Below, in pieces: positions 50,291-63,700 of a stretch of 64,000 bases of DNA; the first letter of the stretch is position 1; every line of letters starts with the position of its first letter. The notes beneath the pieces were generated by a model that was not told the DNA's origin, searched no databases, and was given only the letters and a program-made list of their open reading frames with translations. Both the position numbers and the translations under genes were made by a program. The DNA comes from Archegozetes longisetosus (Eukaryota; Arthropoda; Arachnida; Sarcoptiformes; Trhypochthoniidae): contig JAEMBT020000003.1 in assembly GCA_018873245.2 (NCBI GenBank), positions 5,165,843 through 5,229,842 of the forward strand, given 5' to 3'.

Positions 50291-52954
50291 TCAGACTTAT
50301 TTGCCTTTAAATTGACTCGGATACAAATGCAACTCTATATTTTGGAAGTAATAGTTGCTTATTTTTGCTTTTTTAATACTACATATCTTTTGTCTTAAGT
50401 ACTTATATTACTAACTCAAAGCTTTAAAGTTTCAAACATAAAGACTATTTGCAATTTATTCAGAATAAGTGTAAGAATCGATTATTAGATATAGAGTTTT
50501 AAGGTGAGCATTTTTAATTAAACTGTCGCTGACAGTCATAGAAATGCTTTTGATAAAAATCATACTCCAGCTGACTGCAATTTGACAGCTATCTAGTTCA
50601 TAAACTTAAAAAGTTTTTATTTGACAAATATTTTTTCAATTTAGTCTTCTTAGTGTGTTGCTTGAAAAAATGGTTACAATTGTTACTCTTCAGACATATT
50701 TATTAGGAGAAAATTCTATAAAATGATAAGGCATCATTTCATACAGAAACGCCTCATTAATTGAAATCACTTTTTCAACCTTCACTTATAAGTTATTGAG
50801 CTTCAATTCGTGTCGATTCAATCGATTGATTCGTGTGGGTTTGAGTCGTTTATTTTTATGTTTATGTGAAACATGCTATGAAAATAGCACAAAAGCAAAA
50901 TTTCAAATTTCACAAAAGAGAAATCAAATCAAAACAGAGTAGGCACCAAATACAACATTACTCTCTAATAATTTACGTAAGGCTTATGTCAATGTTGTTG
51001 TAGGTGATGGTCATTGTAATAGAGAAACTGTTCAGTTAGGCTCAGTTCAAAGGAATGTAAGGTTTAGACAAACCCTAGAGAAGTATTGCATATATCGTAT
51101 GATTCGTATCTAACAGACAGCAGAAATAACAGCAAGATATAAACGCTCCAACGCTTTCAAAGATTGATTTCTGACAACTTAACTATCAATACACTATTTC
51201 GTACCTTAACTATAAGATACTGTTTACTTGGTGTGCGACATTGCTGCTTTATTTGGACTTATAGTAGAAATAGACCATTGCTTTAGACTAAAAATTATTC
51301 ATTTAATCATATTGAAAATCAACTTCAAAAATATCGTTCAGTCTCACTTCACTCATACAAATGACAGAGTCGAGGGCTAATTATAATATATTATCCTCTT
51401 CTGAACATTGACCAAAAAATTACTTCAGATCTGTCTGCAGCGTTCATACTTAATGCAAACTTTTGTTGCGATGGGAATAAGAAGTTAAGAACTGTTAAAA
51501 CATTCTCTCTTTGCAATAGAGTGCCCATAAATTACTCTGTTTTGGGAGAAAGCATTGGGTTGTAGTACAGATTGGTTTAAATAATACAGATCTCTTTACG
51601 ACTCCTATGCTCATTGTGTTCTAATCTGAACGTTGAGACTTGCAATCATATACTCAACACTTTCAACTAATTCGACCTTCCAAGTTTTGTCGCATTTCAC
51701 TAAATTTCGTTTTACTCATTAAGTTTTAAATCGATAATTGACAAGATAAAGGAATCGGATAAATAATTTCTGATTCAGTTCTATTAAGATGAATCGAAGT
51801 TTGTATTAGATGTGAATTTTGCAATAGTTTTCTAAAACTTGATAGCCATAGATTGCTAGTAACTACATAACCCGTTAAGTGCTGTAGCTTTGAAGATGAA
51901 TATATTTGTGATTTTGTGCTAATATGTGGTTTATTTGATAAAAAGAGAGAGAAATAGTGTGATTTGTCGATGATTGAGTAGGGGCTCAACTGTAAAGTAC
52001 ATGTAATTCAATACTGGACAGTACAGTGGAAATGTATTTCCTTTAAATTTAGTCGAGTACGTGCTTTCAATGCTAGCTTTGACAAACCACTAGTATTATC
52101 ACAAAATATGCTTTTATGCTCTTCAAATGCATTACGAACGTGAGAGCTAACAAACATAAACAGAAAGTATTAAAGATAGCCATTAAAGATTGATAGGGAA
52201 AAAGTCTCAATTCTGTCCAAGAGAATCCTATTCAGTGATATACATTAAAATCTCAAAACCTAGTCCTAAAGTACCAGTTCAACAGCGAACATCAATGTAT
52301 TGAAGACTTGTGTGTATGAGACTAGAACTTCCAAAGAATGCATTAAGTACTTTGTTAAGTTTTTATGACTTGATTTTGTACAATAGATTCTCTCATACGA
52401 TAAGTCGGCCCACAAGTAATGCATTTGATAGAAGCCATATTACTGAAAAATACTCAACTCTCTCAATGGCTGCTTTTATATTCTAATATTTTCTCAAACC
52501 ATGAATTTTTACAATAAATTAAACTGAGAATTTCAATAATAATTGTATATGATTGAATCATTTTTGTTAGACTTGTTTACGATTGAAACTCTAGAAAAGT
52601 CACCCAAAAAGTCAAATCATATTTGTTTTCCAAAGTTAGAATATGTCCTAAATGTCGTAAAACAATTGATATTTTCAATATCTCATTCAATGCTTGGTGC
52701 TTATCAAAAGTATGAATTTTCAGCTCAATAAAGAGACAGACAGCTCTTGTTATTAATTGAGTTAGTAACTCATTTTTTTTGTAGTGGCATATATGTTGGT
52801 ATATGTGATTTGAAGTGAGTCACATTTTTAGTCATTCACCACATATTATGCATTTATTTAAAAAGCTATTATCATTATAAAAGCTATTAAAAAAGTTAGT
52901 TTCAAGTTCGACTATCTCAACACTTTTAGAGAATTGAATTGTATTTGAGAGTTA

Positions 52955-53111
52955 CAGTCTGGCCTCGGTTAAGGCAACTGGTAAGTGCTTAGCAAATAAG
53001 TGCTCATAGCCAGGTTTGTCTACATTTCAACACTTTGATGTACGGTTGGATTGATTGGCGCTTAATAAATCATTTGTTAACAACCGAGTTGCCAATAACC
53101 GGGTCAGACTG
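52955..53111. mobile_element. pogo/Tigger-like MITE, 157 bp
   Basis: The left end CAGTCTGGCCTCGGTTAAGG and the inverse complement of the right end (CAGTCTGACCCGGTTATTGG) form imperfect terminal inverted repeats of about 28 bp, both continuing into GGCAACT. TA flanks both sides (52953-52954 and 53112-53113). CAG termini, a C/T-CGGTTA core and a TA target site fit the Tc1/mariner superfamily, pogo/Tigger group. It has no coding capacity. Confidence 0.82.
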
Positions 53112-53591
53112 TAAGTTTGACAACTATTTTGATAGTTTTTTCAGTCACTCATACTGCTATACTCTTGAACTATGAAATAACAGATTCTGATTCTCAGATA
53201 TTAAATAAGTGTAACAATAACATTGAAAATATTTGATATTAAAACTTGGTTAAATTGTGAGCTGAATAGAGTTGCATAAAAAATTACACATTCAAGGCTA
53301 GAATCTCTCATAACGTTACATTACATGCATTCTTGCGATTTGCGAGACATTCTTCTCTCAAAAATAATCGACAAAAAAGTGAAACTGGCCTCAAGTGATG
53401 TAAAAAAGTTCAGTTTTCACTATCATTAATCAAGAGACGCAACGCAGAAGATATTGTTCAGAATCATTGAGTGCGAGGCACTGCCAGCGCTTTCATGATT
53501 ATCGTTGAAAACCCTATGCAAATGTTTTTGAAGCTCAAACTTGAAAGCAATAATTAAAATGAAAATTATAGCCACTGGCTCAACAAATTCT

Positions 53592-53617
53592 GTTTTCAAT
53601 TCTTTCAATTCTTTCAA
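53592..53617. repeat. 9-bp tandem repeat (tttcaattc)
   Basis: Three near-identical copies of tttcaattc occur in a row. Confidence 0.75.
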
Positions 53618-55473
53618 TAAATGAAAAGCTAAAAACAGAAAAGTGTGTTCTTTTTGAACTAATGTTAGAGAAAATTGGAATTGATATTGATTAGTCTAAT
53701 TCATAGAAATGTTATTAAATATTGCAGAGATATGCAAAAGAGTTGTAGAGAAGAGACGGAGCACTGAAACGCTGCAAACCAAAAAGAAGGATCTATTCTT
53801 TCAAATATAGCCCATGAGAACAACGCAATCAACTCCATTCTATCCCACTTTAATGTATTTTATTGATAAGGACAGAATTTAAGACTAAAATATTCTCTTA
53901 AGTCTTGCTGAAAATGACACATTTCTTATATAGATTTAAATAGACTGTAAAACATAAGATGTTTTTTATATTGCCTAAAATGAAGTTTTGAATCTTTGCA
54001 ATGCGTTTGATAAGAATGAATGATTGCGCTTAACTTTTCATATATTGTAACAAAAATAAAATTTGATAAATGAACAAAATTGCCTCAATAGAAAACAATG
54101 ATTGAATGAATAGCTAATAAATTGAAACTTAAGTATCTTTCGAAGCTTACTGAGAAATATTGTTTTTCTATGAAAATACTCGTGCTGTAGAAGCGACTTG
54201 TTCTCTCTGCGACTATGGCGTGTTGTTAAACGCAGTGCTTCACAATTACAGATTCAATAATTTGAGCTAAACATAAAAATAGTCATAACAACTATTCAGA
54301 TCCTTAAGGAATCAATATATATAAATGCGACAACATTTTATGTTCTAAGAACTTAACCAATTAGTTCAATATAACATAAGTTGATTTTGTTTTAGTTTCA
54401 ATCTAAAAGCAGAAAATTCAATTTTCTTAGAGAATATTCTTAGAGAATAAGATGATTTTTTCTCAAAGAATAAGCTCATTCATAGGATTATTTGGGGGAA
54501 ATGACTGACTCTAGAGTATACAAGCCAAATTCAGTTTGGCAACCAACATTTCGGCAACACCTAAGCTAACAGCGATTATGACATAATTAGCATGACATTT
54601 ATTAATAATTCATAATGTTTTCACTTAACCATTAGCAATGATCACAATAGATTAATAATGAATTGAAACAGTGAAATTACTCTAAGATAAACCAATTAGA
54701 ATGGAAAGTTTTTCATCTAGTCATTAAAAGTTGAATTACCCCAAATTCGCATTACAATCATTTTGACCAACTATTCATTTGCTCAAAGGTCTTGTCGTTC
54801 GTATATAGAGATTGTGAAATATTCATTCGTTTTGGATCATCTTTATTATGATAATCGAACCAAAAATACAAAATTTGATTATAGACTTATATGGAAGAAT
54901 GCCTGAAATATTTTGCTTTAGAAAACTAAAAAATATTTGAAGTGAATGCTCGAACTGGTGGTTTTACAGTTAATACTAGTATTTAGTTAATAATTTAGTA
55001 GAATTTTGCTCCTCAAGTAATCAAAAGGGAATATTGCTCAATACGAAAAGGAAACAGATTTGATTTTTTAGTTTCAATAATAGTTCACACTATACTAAAT
55101 TATGTGAATAGAGTTTCCATTTTAATCTAATTTTTCTAAAAGCTTACAGTAAGAAAATTGATTTTAGTCTTTGATGGCTTTAGTTTATAATTAAGTATAA
55201 AATAATTGCATGCTTTGTATGTAATGCTTAATCATAATCACATTAATGTTTATACAATAATTATGGGTTCAGTTCTATGTTTTCTAATATATAGTTGAGT
55301 GAAATTTGCCCAAAATAGAAAACTTGATGAATAATCAGAATCAACTTGTATTCTGTTCAATAATCATTTACTCACAGTTCATAAGTAACTTAGGATTTAG
55401 TGATTTTATGTAATATCGAGTTATCACAAATTTAATATAGCTTTTTTGGCATAACTCAAGGATAGCCTGGAAG

Positions 55474-55569
55474 TAAGTTAGGATATAAATCAGTATATAA
55501 GCAAAGATATAAGTTAGGATCAAAGTTAGAACGCAAGTTAGAACACAAACTAGAATACAACTTAGTATA
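55474..55569. repeat. Degenerate 12-bp tandem repeat, eight units
   Basis: Eight consecutive 12-mers related to taagttaggata (for example caagttagaaca and caaactagaata) keep an exact 12-nt period despite substitutions. On the minus strand this gives a periodic hydrophobic reading (ILTYIF-like), which I take to be a by-product. Confidence 0.85.
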
Positions 55570-56038
55570 GATGGTGCAAGCATGAAGATAACTTCTCAAT
55601 ACATTCCTTGTAACATTTCATTTTATATAGTGAATAGAGAGAAAAGATCATGTTGATTAGCAAAGACGTATCAACAGGGGTGGCAACACTGATCTCATCA
55701 GAATTTGTCACTATTCCAAAGAATGTGATGAAAGCGCCAAATAGTTTTGTAGATCCAAAATCATACAAAAGTAAGTTTGGCGAAGCCAATGACAAAAACT
55801 AAGTTGATCTAAAGTGACAGAAGCAGTCTATCTAATAATACAAAACTGCATTGAGACATCTGCTGGGAATTTAGTTTTTCTTAGTATCTCTACAAGAAAT
55901 GATGATGAAGTCACTGTCATAAAAAAGCAACATCAAACACTGAAAAGTGAACCAAAAAAGGAAATAATCTTTTTTTGTCTCCTGCATAAAAAGCATCTAA
56001 AAATGAGACCTTATTACTGGTTGCAAGCATGAACATCT

Positions 56039-56093
56039 AACTATATATACCTAGCAATGAGCCTCATCCAACTATATACCTAACAATGAGCTT
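56039..56093. repeat. Tandem duplication of ~25 bp
   Basis: Two copies of an aactatatacctaacaatgagc-like segment start 31 bp apart and differ by a few bases. Confidence 0.75.
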
Positions 56094-56145
56094 GATTTTG
56101 TTTTGTCACTATACCATCATTTCTGTTGTAAACTTTCTAAAATAC

Positions 56146-56212
56146 ATCTCATATTAATATATATCTCATATTAAAATAAGTCTCACATTAAAATAAATCT
56201 AACATTAAAATG
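56146..56212. repeat. 17-bp tandem repeat, four copies
   Basis: The unit atctcatattaaaataa is repeated about four times with few changes. Confidence 0.85.
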
Positions 56213-59200
56213 CCTTACTCCATTTTGTATTATCACAAGTATATTACAGATTCCACGCTTTTCTTTATTTAAACTATTAATTCTTGCTTTTGTTTTATTC
56301 TTGATGTCTCATAAAATGAGCCGAAGCTCTAGCTTATGAGCTCAGAGTACTTAAATTGCTATTTTTAGATTATTTGATCTAAACTGTATTTCTAATGAAT
56401 CATTAATTAGCTAATCAGTAATATTAGTTTCAGGTAAATACTTATTTAATTATGCGATACGCTCGACTCTAAACACGTTTTGCATGATCAGCCGTGTGAA
56501 TGAATGATGGCTTGACCAGAGTAACACTTTTTAACTAATTTCAGTCGACAATATCAACACATGATTAGATGACAATTTTGACTTTATCCAACATTTAGAC
56601 TAACTCTGAATGAAAATCGTGATTTTCACGCAAATGATCAGTAGTAAAGCATTGGTCTGGTCAACGTTAGCTTCTTCTATAAGATGAGTAAAATGATCGG
56701 AGATAATAAGGTCGAAAAAGAGTAGAGTAATTGTAATTACTAAATAATTTGTCGCACAAATAATAAAGTGAATAGCAATAGGAAGACCTGATTGCCTTAT
56801 TTAGGAAAAATGTTGGGTCCGCATAACAAGCTATGTCTGTCTAATTACTTGCTGTTATTCACATTCCATGAATCTAGCTAAAGCAACACAATTCAGTATA
56901 TTCACAATCAAACTCTTATAATTGGCATTTTGGAGAAACAAGCAAACTCGCAGAGAGGAATACTTATACTTCTCTTCTATCACTTATATTAGTATATCTT
57001 AAGCTAAATGTTAGAAAATTAGTGATTAAGTTGTTAAGCCTATCAGAACATTTAATGGCATTTTTTACTCCAATATAAATAAGTCTCTTAACTTCATTCA
57101 ACGGTAATGTCAAACATTTAGACTTAATAGAAATGAGTATAAGAATAGGAAAAGAAAATCATAGAAAAATCCTATTATCATGGTGGAGCATTTTAGAATC
57201 GCTTGGATATTATAGTTTGATGTAATTGCTATCCAAGTTATGCATGGTTGATAATGAGACAAGGCTTCCTACTTACTATTGCAAATATTGTGGTTCTCTA
57301 TATCAAACACAAACTCAACCTATTCTTCCTAACAAATCAATTCAATCCATATTCTGATTCTATTCCTAACTTACATTCCTTTATGAAAACTACTTCACTT
57401 ATCTTCAACTTTTACACCAATCAACAGCTCTAAGGAAATAAGAATTCAAGTTTTGATTAAGTTTAATATGAATTCTTTGTGAGAAGACATTGACGAAAAT
57501 TAGTTGCTCTAAAATATAATTTATTGATCACTTATAAAATAATAACCAAAGTACTGTCAACTGTTTGACATTTTAGCATACATTAGAATATTTTTCGATT
57601 AAAGACTATCTCCAGGGCAGCAAATTTATCTTTTATTATAAACTTCTTATAGTTATACGCGTGGAAAATGTGCATAAAAATGTGTGCTATTTTCTTCATT
57701 ACATCGTTTTTGATGTTTCTTTTTCTATGACTGGCGTCAATTTGTAGTGACATGACAAAAGCGAGGCCAAACACAACAAACAGCTCAAAATACTACTTAA
57801 TATGCATATGAACCAACTCTACTGTTTCCAACTTTCTAGTCGCGGATAGCAACAACTAAGTACTGCTCCTATGCCAATTTGTTGCTAAATTGCATTTTTA
57901 ATTTGTTTTAGTTACTATATTCATGTTTTGTAAGTTAGTTAATATCTGAAGTATTACGACCATCAAGAAGGCATTCCATAACACGGCTTCTGGTTTGGGT
58001 CAAATGATTACTGGGTTTTTGAGTATACATTAGACTTGTTACACGCACGATGTTTTGGCGTAAAGCATGCCTTACCTATCGATTGAAATAGACATTTGCA
58101 AACATATAGTTGTTTGATTCTGTTTGACTGTTAGCTCATTTTTCAGTAGAATTCTATTTCCTTTAGCAGTTAATTGTGATGTATATAAACAGAATTGTGT
58201 TACATAACTCCACATTTGCTTGCCATTAAACAGATTAGAATGCATTTGTGATAATACGAATCAGAGTTAAACGTATTGCATAAGAAACTTATTTTATTTG
58301 TATTAAAGCATTTAAGATTTGTTTTTTCTATGCTATGCTTCTAATCAATGAATATATAAATATAAGAAATAATCAAATATTCCTCCTTAATAATAGTTTA
58401 TCTTCCAGTCTAATAATAGCATCATTTTTGGAGAGTTAGATCATTTGCATTCATTTTGTCTAATATATACGTCATCTTTAAGATCTTACAGCGCATTTGT
58501 TTAGAAACCAGTTGGAGTAGAGTTGACAATCAAATAATTTTAGTATAATTTATTATAAACTAATCAAGTAAGACTATAGCACTATAGCTCTATAGCACTA
58601 AACTCTATAGCCTTAACCACTATACCATCCAATGATAAACTTATCTCTACTTTCCAAAAAAACTAATCAATTACACTCCAATCTCTTCTCTCCCAAACAT
58701 TTCAAAGAGATTAATATATGTTATTTGATCTTTGATTATATTACTTATATCATTTAAACGCTTAATTTTCTTCCAGAGATAGAGTCAAATTTCTTTCAAT
58801 TTCTTACTCACTTTCGAGTCTATAGTCTTTATTGGGTTTCTCGAAGAAAAAACTGAATAATAGAGTTTTGACAAGTTTCGAATGTTATCTTCAAAAAAAC
58901 TGAATAAATCTTAGAAACTGTTTATTTTTCTTTTATTAAGATTATATACATAAAAGTTGTCGAATCAACGAGCCATTGGATAAATGTTAAAATTTAATAA
59001 GAATTAAGAAATTTTCAGCTTAAAGATATATAATTATAATAATTGAAATCTGAGCCTTTACTAAACTTTGATCAGAGAACTAAACGAATCAATATTTGTT
59101 GACAAAAAGTACTGACAACGCAATAAAAACGACTACAATTCATGTTATTGAATGCATTGAATGCTCGCAATTGATTTAGCAAAAATTGTCCAAATGTATA

Positions 59201-60525
59201 AGAGAATGACATGATTGGAATCCTTCAAACTCTCATACGCTGATCAGAATAGTTATGAAAATGTAAGATGTATTTTATAAGATTTGAGATATACCCTATA
59301 GTTATTTTATTGATTAATAAAGATAACGATATGATTGATCAAATGTTTATCTTTATTGATGCGATAAGTAAGGACGGAATATGTTTGATAGCTTATGAAA
59401 ACAATCTTACATATCTTACATTCTTTAACTATGCTGATGAGCGTTGTCACAGATTTCAAATACACTAACACATGATTCTCACAATTATTATTCCACGCTT
59501 TAATTCATTAATTTTTCAATTAGAATTGTTTGAAGATCGCGCAATTTTAGCTGTTTTGAATCAATTTTAAGAGTTAAGTTGGAAGATGGAATAAGCAAAA
59601 TGATTATAAAGTTGTTGAAATGAGCAATGATTTACTTAAGATTATTATGCTAGGATTCCTAGTGTTAGCTTAGAATAACTGTATCATATATTTATGATGA
59701 AAATATAGTGACAACATTTTTAGATCAACAAAGTTATGAGAGCGAAAGCAAATTTTGCAAATTTCATGTTTACTCAAGTTAATAACGGCAGATAAGCTCC
59801 GATCAGCTAACTTTATGATATACCATAAAAAATATGATAAAAATGTCCAGTTTTTCCTAAATCCCTAATTAGCTGCTAAATTCCTTTTTAAACTCTTTAT
59901 TGATTATTGCATTAATATTTCACTAATTTATCTAATATCTTATTCCAAATGATCAGACGTTTCGAAAATTTTTAGGTTAATGGTAAAAACGCTGTCATTC
60001 TTTGAAAAGTAACTGACGCTTTCGAAGCAAATTTTCTTACTTATAAATTCAGTGTACAAACTAGCTTATCAATACTTCTCTAATGAACTTGTAAATGAGA
60101 AATGAATTATGTAAACGTGAGTTCACTTTAAAAAAACAACCTTATGTTACTATACAATAATACTCGATTAGATTAGGTTAGGTTACAATACAATGTTTAG
60201 TCAATTTTACTTTACACTAATATTACTTAATGCAGTGATTATACAAATATTTTTATTCATTCTATTTATATTTATATCAGTATAGACTCCTAATCGGATC
60301 TAGTTACTGGTTAATGAGATTGCAATCACACCCACGTCCATATTGCCAGACAAAGAAGATATTGCAGTAATTTATTCACTAAGCTCTACCTCGAAGTAGG
60401 CAAAATTCAAATAGAAACCTTAATCAAGTTTTCAAATTCGATTTCCAATTCAAGATTCTCATTAAGTTCTCCAAGTTCTGGAAAAACTGTTCATCTATAT
60501 GAGCAATCCAGCTAAAATATATATA

Positions 60526-60699
60526 CAGTAATATCTGAATATAGTGAATCGCTAGGGACTGATATTTTTCATTCATCATAACGAAGTTTCAGCATAAAGA
60601 GGTTATTTTGAATTATTTAATATGTACCGGAACCAGAATATGGTTCTCGCTGTAGCGTGAATTTACTATAAGGAGTTTCATGATATCAAGATATTACTA
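60526..60699. mobile_element. Second pogo/Tigger-like MITE, 174 bp
   Basis: The left end CAGTAATATCTGAATATAGT and the inverse complement of the right end (TAGTAATATCTTGATATCAT) share about 20 of 24 positions, including AGTAATATCT exactly. TA lies on each side (60524-60525 and 60700-60701), although the AT-rich context weakens that evidence. Internal runs such as aatcgctagggactgatat resemble non-autonomous Tigger-type elements. The right terminus has drifted (CTA instead of CTG). Confidence 0.68.
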
Positions 60700-60701
60700 T
60701 A

Positions 60702-63700
60702 TATATAAGAGAACAGATATCAAGTAGTTTGTAAAGAAAAACACTTCTAAAGTATTCACTTCAAGGATTGGAAACGATTGATTAAGTGACTTATCAGGTA
60801 TTGCTAGAAACCAAAATGATCATAGGCTCAACTGATTCCACATTCGATACAGTCCAAACGTCAGAATCAGAGTCTCTACTTTTTCGGACTGAGAGCCTTA
60901 AAATTAGGTCAGAGATTCAGACTAGAAATAAGCTTTTATTGGAAGAAATGTTGGAACAAAAAACCAGTAATTATAGCGGTTTCAAATTGCCAGTGTATAT
61001 TTTTAACTGAAAAATGACTCAATCTTGGTTATCAGATATTTCTTAAGATTGAATATCTTAAATTTATATATAAGTTGGGGAATATTTTTTCTAAAATTTG
61101 ATTTCAGATTGAGCAACTTCAATCATTCTTATTGAGATTTTTTCCTAAATTTTCATTAATATTTTTGAAACGTTGAACACTTTTTGAAGGAGACTTTCTC
61201 AAATTTTCAGATCGATTCTGGAGAAATTAGGTAGTTTTGGGAAATTTTGAATTTCAGCAAAAAGTGTAAAATTTGGGATTTTTCGGGACGTAAATATTAA
61301 CTCATTTTTCTTGTTATTTAATGATCAGTTCATAGTTTACGAAGATTTGAACAATGAGAGAAAAACCGCGCTTAGGATTAGGTAGACTCTGGTTAGAACA
61401 AACTATAAGATAACAAATGACTCACTTTATGTTGAGTTAAATAGTTGAAAGTATTGATTCAAATATTATCATAGTTATCAATTAAAGTGACTGATAAAAG
61501 TTAATTTAGACAATGCTCTCATCGCCGTATCGAAAAATTGAAATCTGATAATAGAGTGGACTTGAAGTAATAACTGATTACTAATGAGTTGTAAAGTTTT
61601 TCTATGAAAGGAGTTAAATGGTTGATAAAATAGAAATATAAAAATAAGTTTGAAATGTTTTGTTGACAAAACTAGCGAACATAAACAATTTCTGGTATTA
61701 CATAAGCCATATGTATTCTGAAAATTGAGAATTTACTTCTAAACCAATTTACTCACTGGCAACACAATTTCATATCACATATTAAGATATTTTTGTTGAT
61801 AACCATTCGGAAATTGTGGAACTCATTTCAGGGATGACGTCCTTTCGTATGAGATTGTGCTTAGTTTGTATATAGAAGTCACGTTCAGATTGTGTGTTCA
61901 AAATTGAACCGATAATCCATTCAAATAATTGAACATCACTGTTATACTCATTATTTCTGTCATCAATTTCGAACCAACAATTCAATCTACTGTTAAGTCA
62001 CAGTAAGTTTGATCAGACATAAAGTGTGCAGCTTTGCGCAGTTTAAATTTCAATGTCGAAAATTATCAGTTAATCTTCCAAACAATCTTGGTTTAATCTT
62101 AAGTTTTATCTCATAGAAAATGTGTTAAAAACTTGAAATATGATTGTCATGTAACTTGAATTTGTATACTATTTGGCCAAAACTTAGCCCAAGTCCTTAT
62201 GTTATATTAATAATTTTGTTTAGAAATGCATAAAATATTGCTTTCAAATTGCATAGAACACTAAAATGAAGGCGTTTTAAAGACTGCGATACAACATTAC
62301 ACTGAAGCTGAACTTCTTGCTTTTATTATACTATGCTTAGTTTCAAAATTTCAGGATTTTTATGTGCCATCTAATGCTATGGGATTATGATGAACTGCTC
62401 TAGACTTTAATCATTTTTGTCTTAAACCACGATAGAAAAGAATTTTTCAATAGGAATGATAGATAGCTTTCATAAATAAAATAGAAGAAAATTACATTGG
62501 CGCTTCAATTTAGATATTTTCACATAGTTATCAATCTAATGCAACTCTAAACTTCACTCTCAAACCTGTGAAATATTTCAAATTGTCCTTTAGTTTTGCT
62601 ACTCAATCTGATCATTCAATCACATCCTATATATTTAGTTGCATTTGAAACAATCATTAGAAATATGATTAGAAAAGTGTCATCATTTAAGTGAACAGTA
62701 GATAATGGCAATTGCAAATGAGTAATTGTTGGGTGATTATAAGAAAGTTTCTAACATTATTGAAGTGACAAATGTGAGTGCATGCATTGTATGTATGCCA
62801 CAACCATACGTAGCATTCAATAATGTCAAATATGGTTGAGAGCGCAGCTCAATCATCGTCCCTGCAATCCAGCACAAACACAACTTTTGCCGCAAATCTC
62901 TTCTTTGGTCTCTCACTCACATTTGGCGCCTAATTTTCGTGTTAGTGCTCATTTTGAATCTTTGATTTTGTTACTTTTTGCTCAGGTTTAGAAGTAAAGG
63001 TTGTACGACAGAAGTTGAAATCTTATCTGGAAATAGAGCTAATTAGGCAACTGTGATCAGGTCAGATGATTGACCAAGAGGTAGATCTAACTTGTTGTAC
63101 AGGAAATTTCTATTTCGTGTCGCGAACAAAGCATGAAAAAGACTATTACCATCATCGTTATTCTTCTATTGTAACACAAATGGTGAAAGAAAAATTCGAG
63201 CACATAGTCGGGTCAGTGCTATATAATGCCATCTTTAACGTTGTTTCAATTGGGGACAGCACTTTATAGCACTGAAGCAGCTATATGATAAGCTTTAGCT
63301 ATTCTGACAAGAACTTGTATCCAGAAAGGAATGTTATTATTGGATACGATAGAAGTATTGTCTGCATTACTTAACTTAACAATGTGTGCACAAATAAGTT
63401 AAGGTCTACTGTCACAAATGGTATTTTTGTGAGAATGCCTTAATAAATGAAAATAGCAAAACAATCCTAAGAAATGACAAAATTAACAATCGTCTAATAG
63501 ATAAATTGGTCACTTAAATGACCAATCGATTCCTAAGGTAACCAAGTTGAAGTTTAATTGGAAGTTTTGATTTAGTAGATATTGAGAAATGGTTGACTAT
63601 TGGAGGACTGAGGGTTTACTTTATCACCTGCATCATTAACTTTATATAAAAAGAGTAATATTTTGAGTAAGTCATGCCAAAAGAAAAGTTGATAAATTAG

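Larger units (their letters stand above)
45852..52954. other. Gene desert upstream of the muscarinic receptor, part 1
   Basis: Seven kilobases of AT-rich DNA upstream of the receptor start, likely including its promoter and possible 5' UTR exons. I see a 21-bp palindrome (46027-46047) and a 10-bp tandem repeat (50241-50290). ORFs such as 49825-50028 show no recognisable similarity. Confidence 0.5.
53112..60525. other. Gene desert, part 2
   Basis: AT-rich DNA with several simple tandem repeats (near 53592, 55474, 56039 and 56146). No exon could be supported. The ORF at 55368-55583 is a translation of the 12-bp repeat array and its flank. Confidence 0.5.

Noticed and set aside
55368-55583. A hydrophobic minus-strand ORF with repeated ILTYI-like segments, looking like a membrane protein.
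   Set aside because: Its periodicity comes from the 12-bp tandem repeat. There is no start context, splice support or family similarity.
60170-60188. TTAGG-like repeats (attaggttaggtta), reminiscent of the arthropod telomere unit.
   Set aside because: Only about two copies are present, inside ordinary AT-rich DNA, so this is neither a telomere nor a clear interstitial array.
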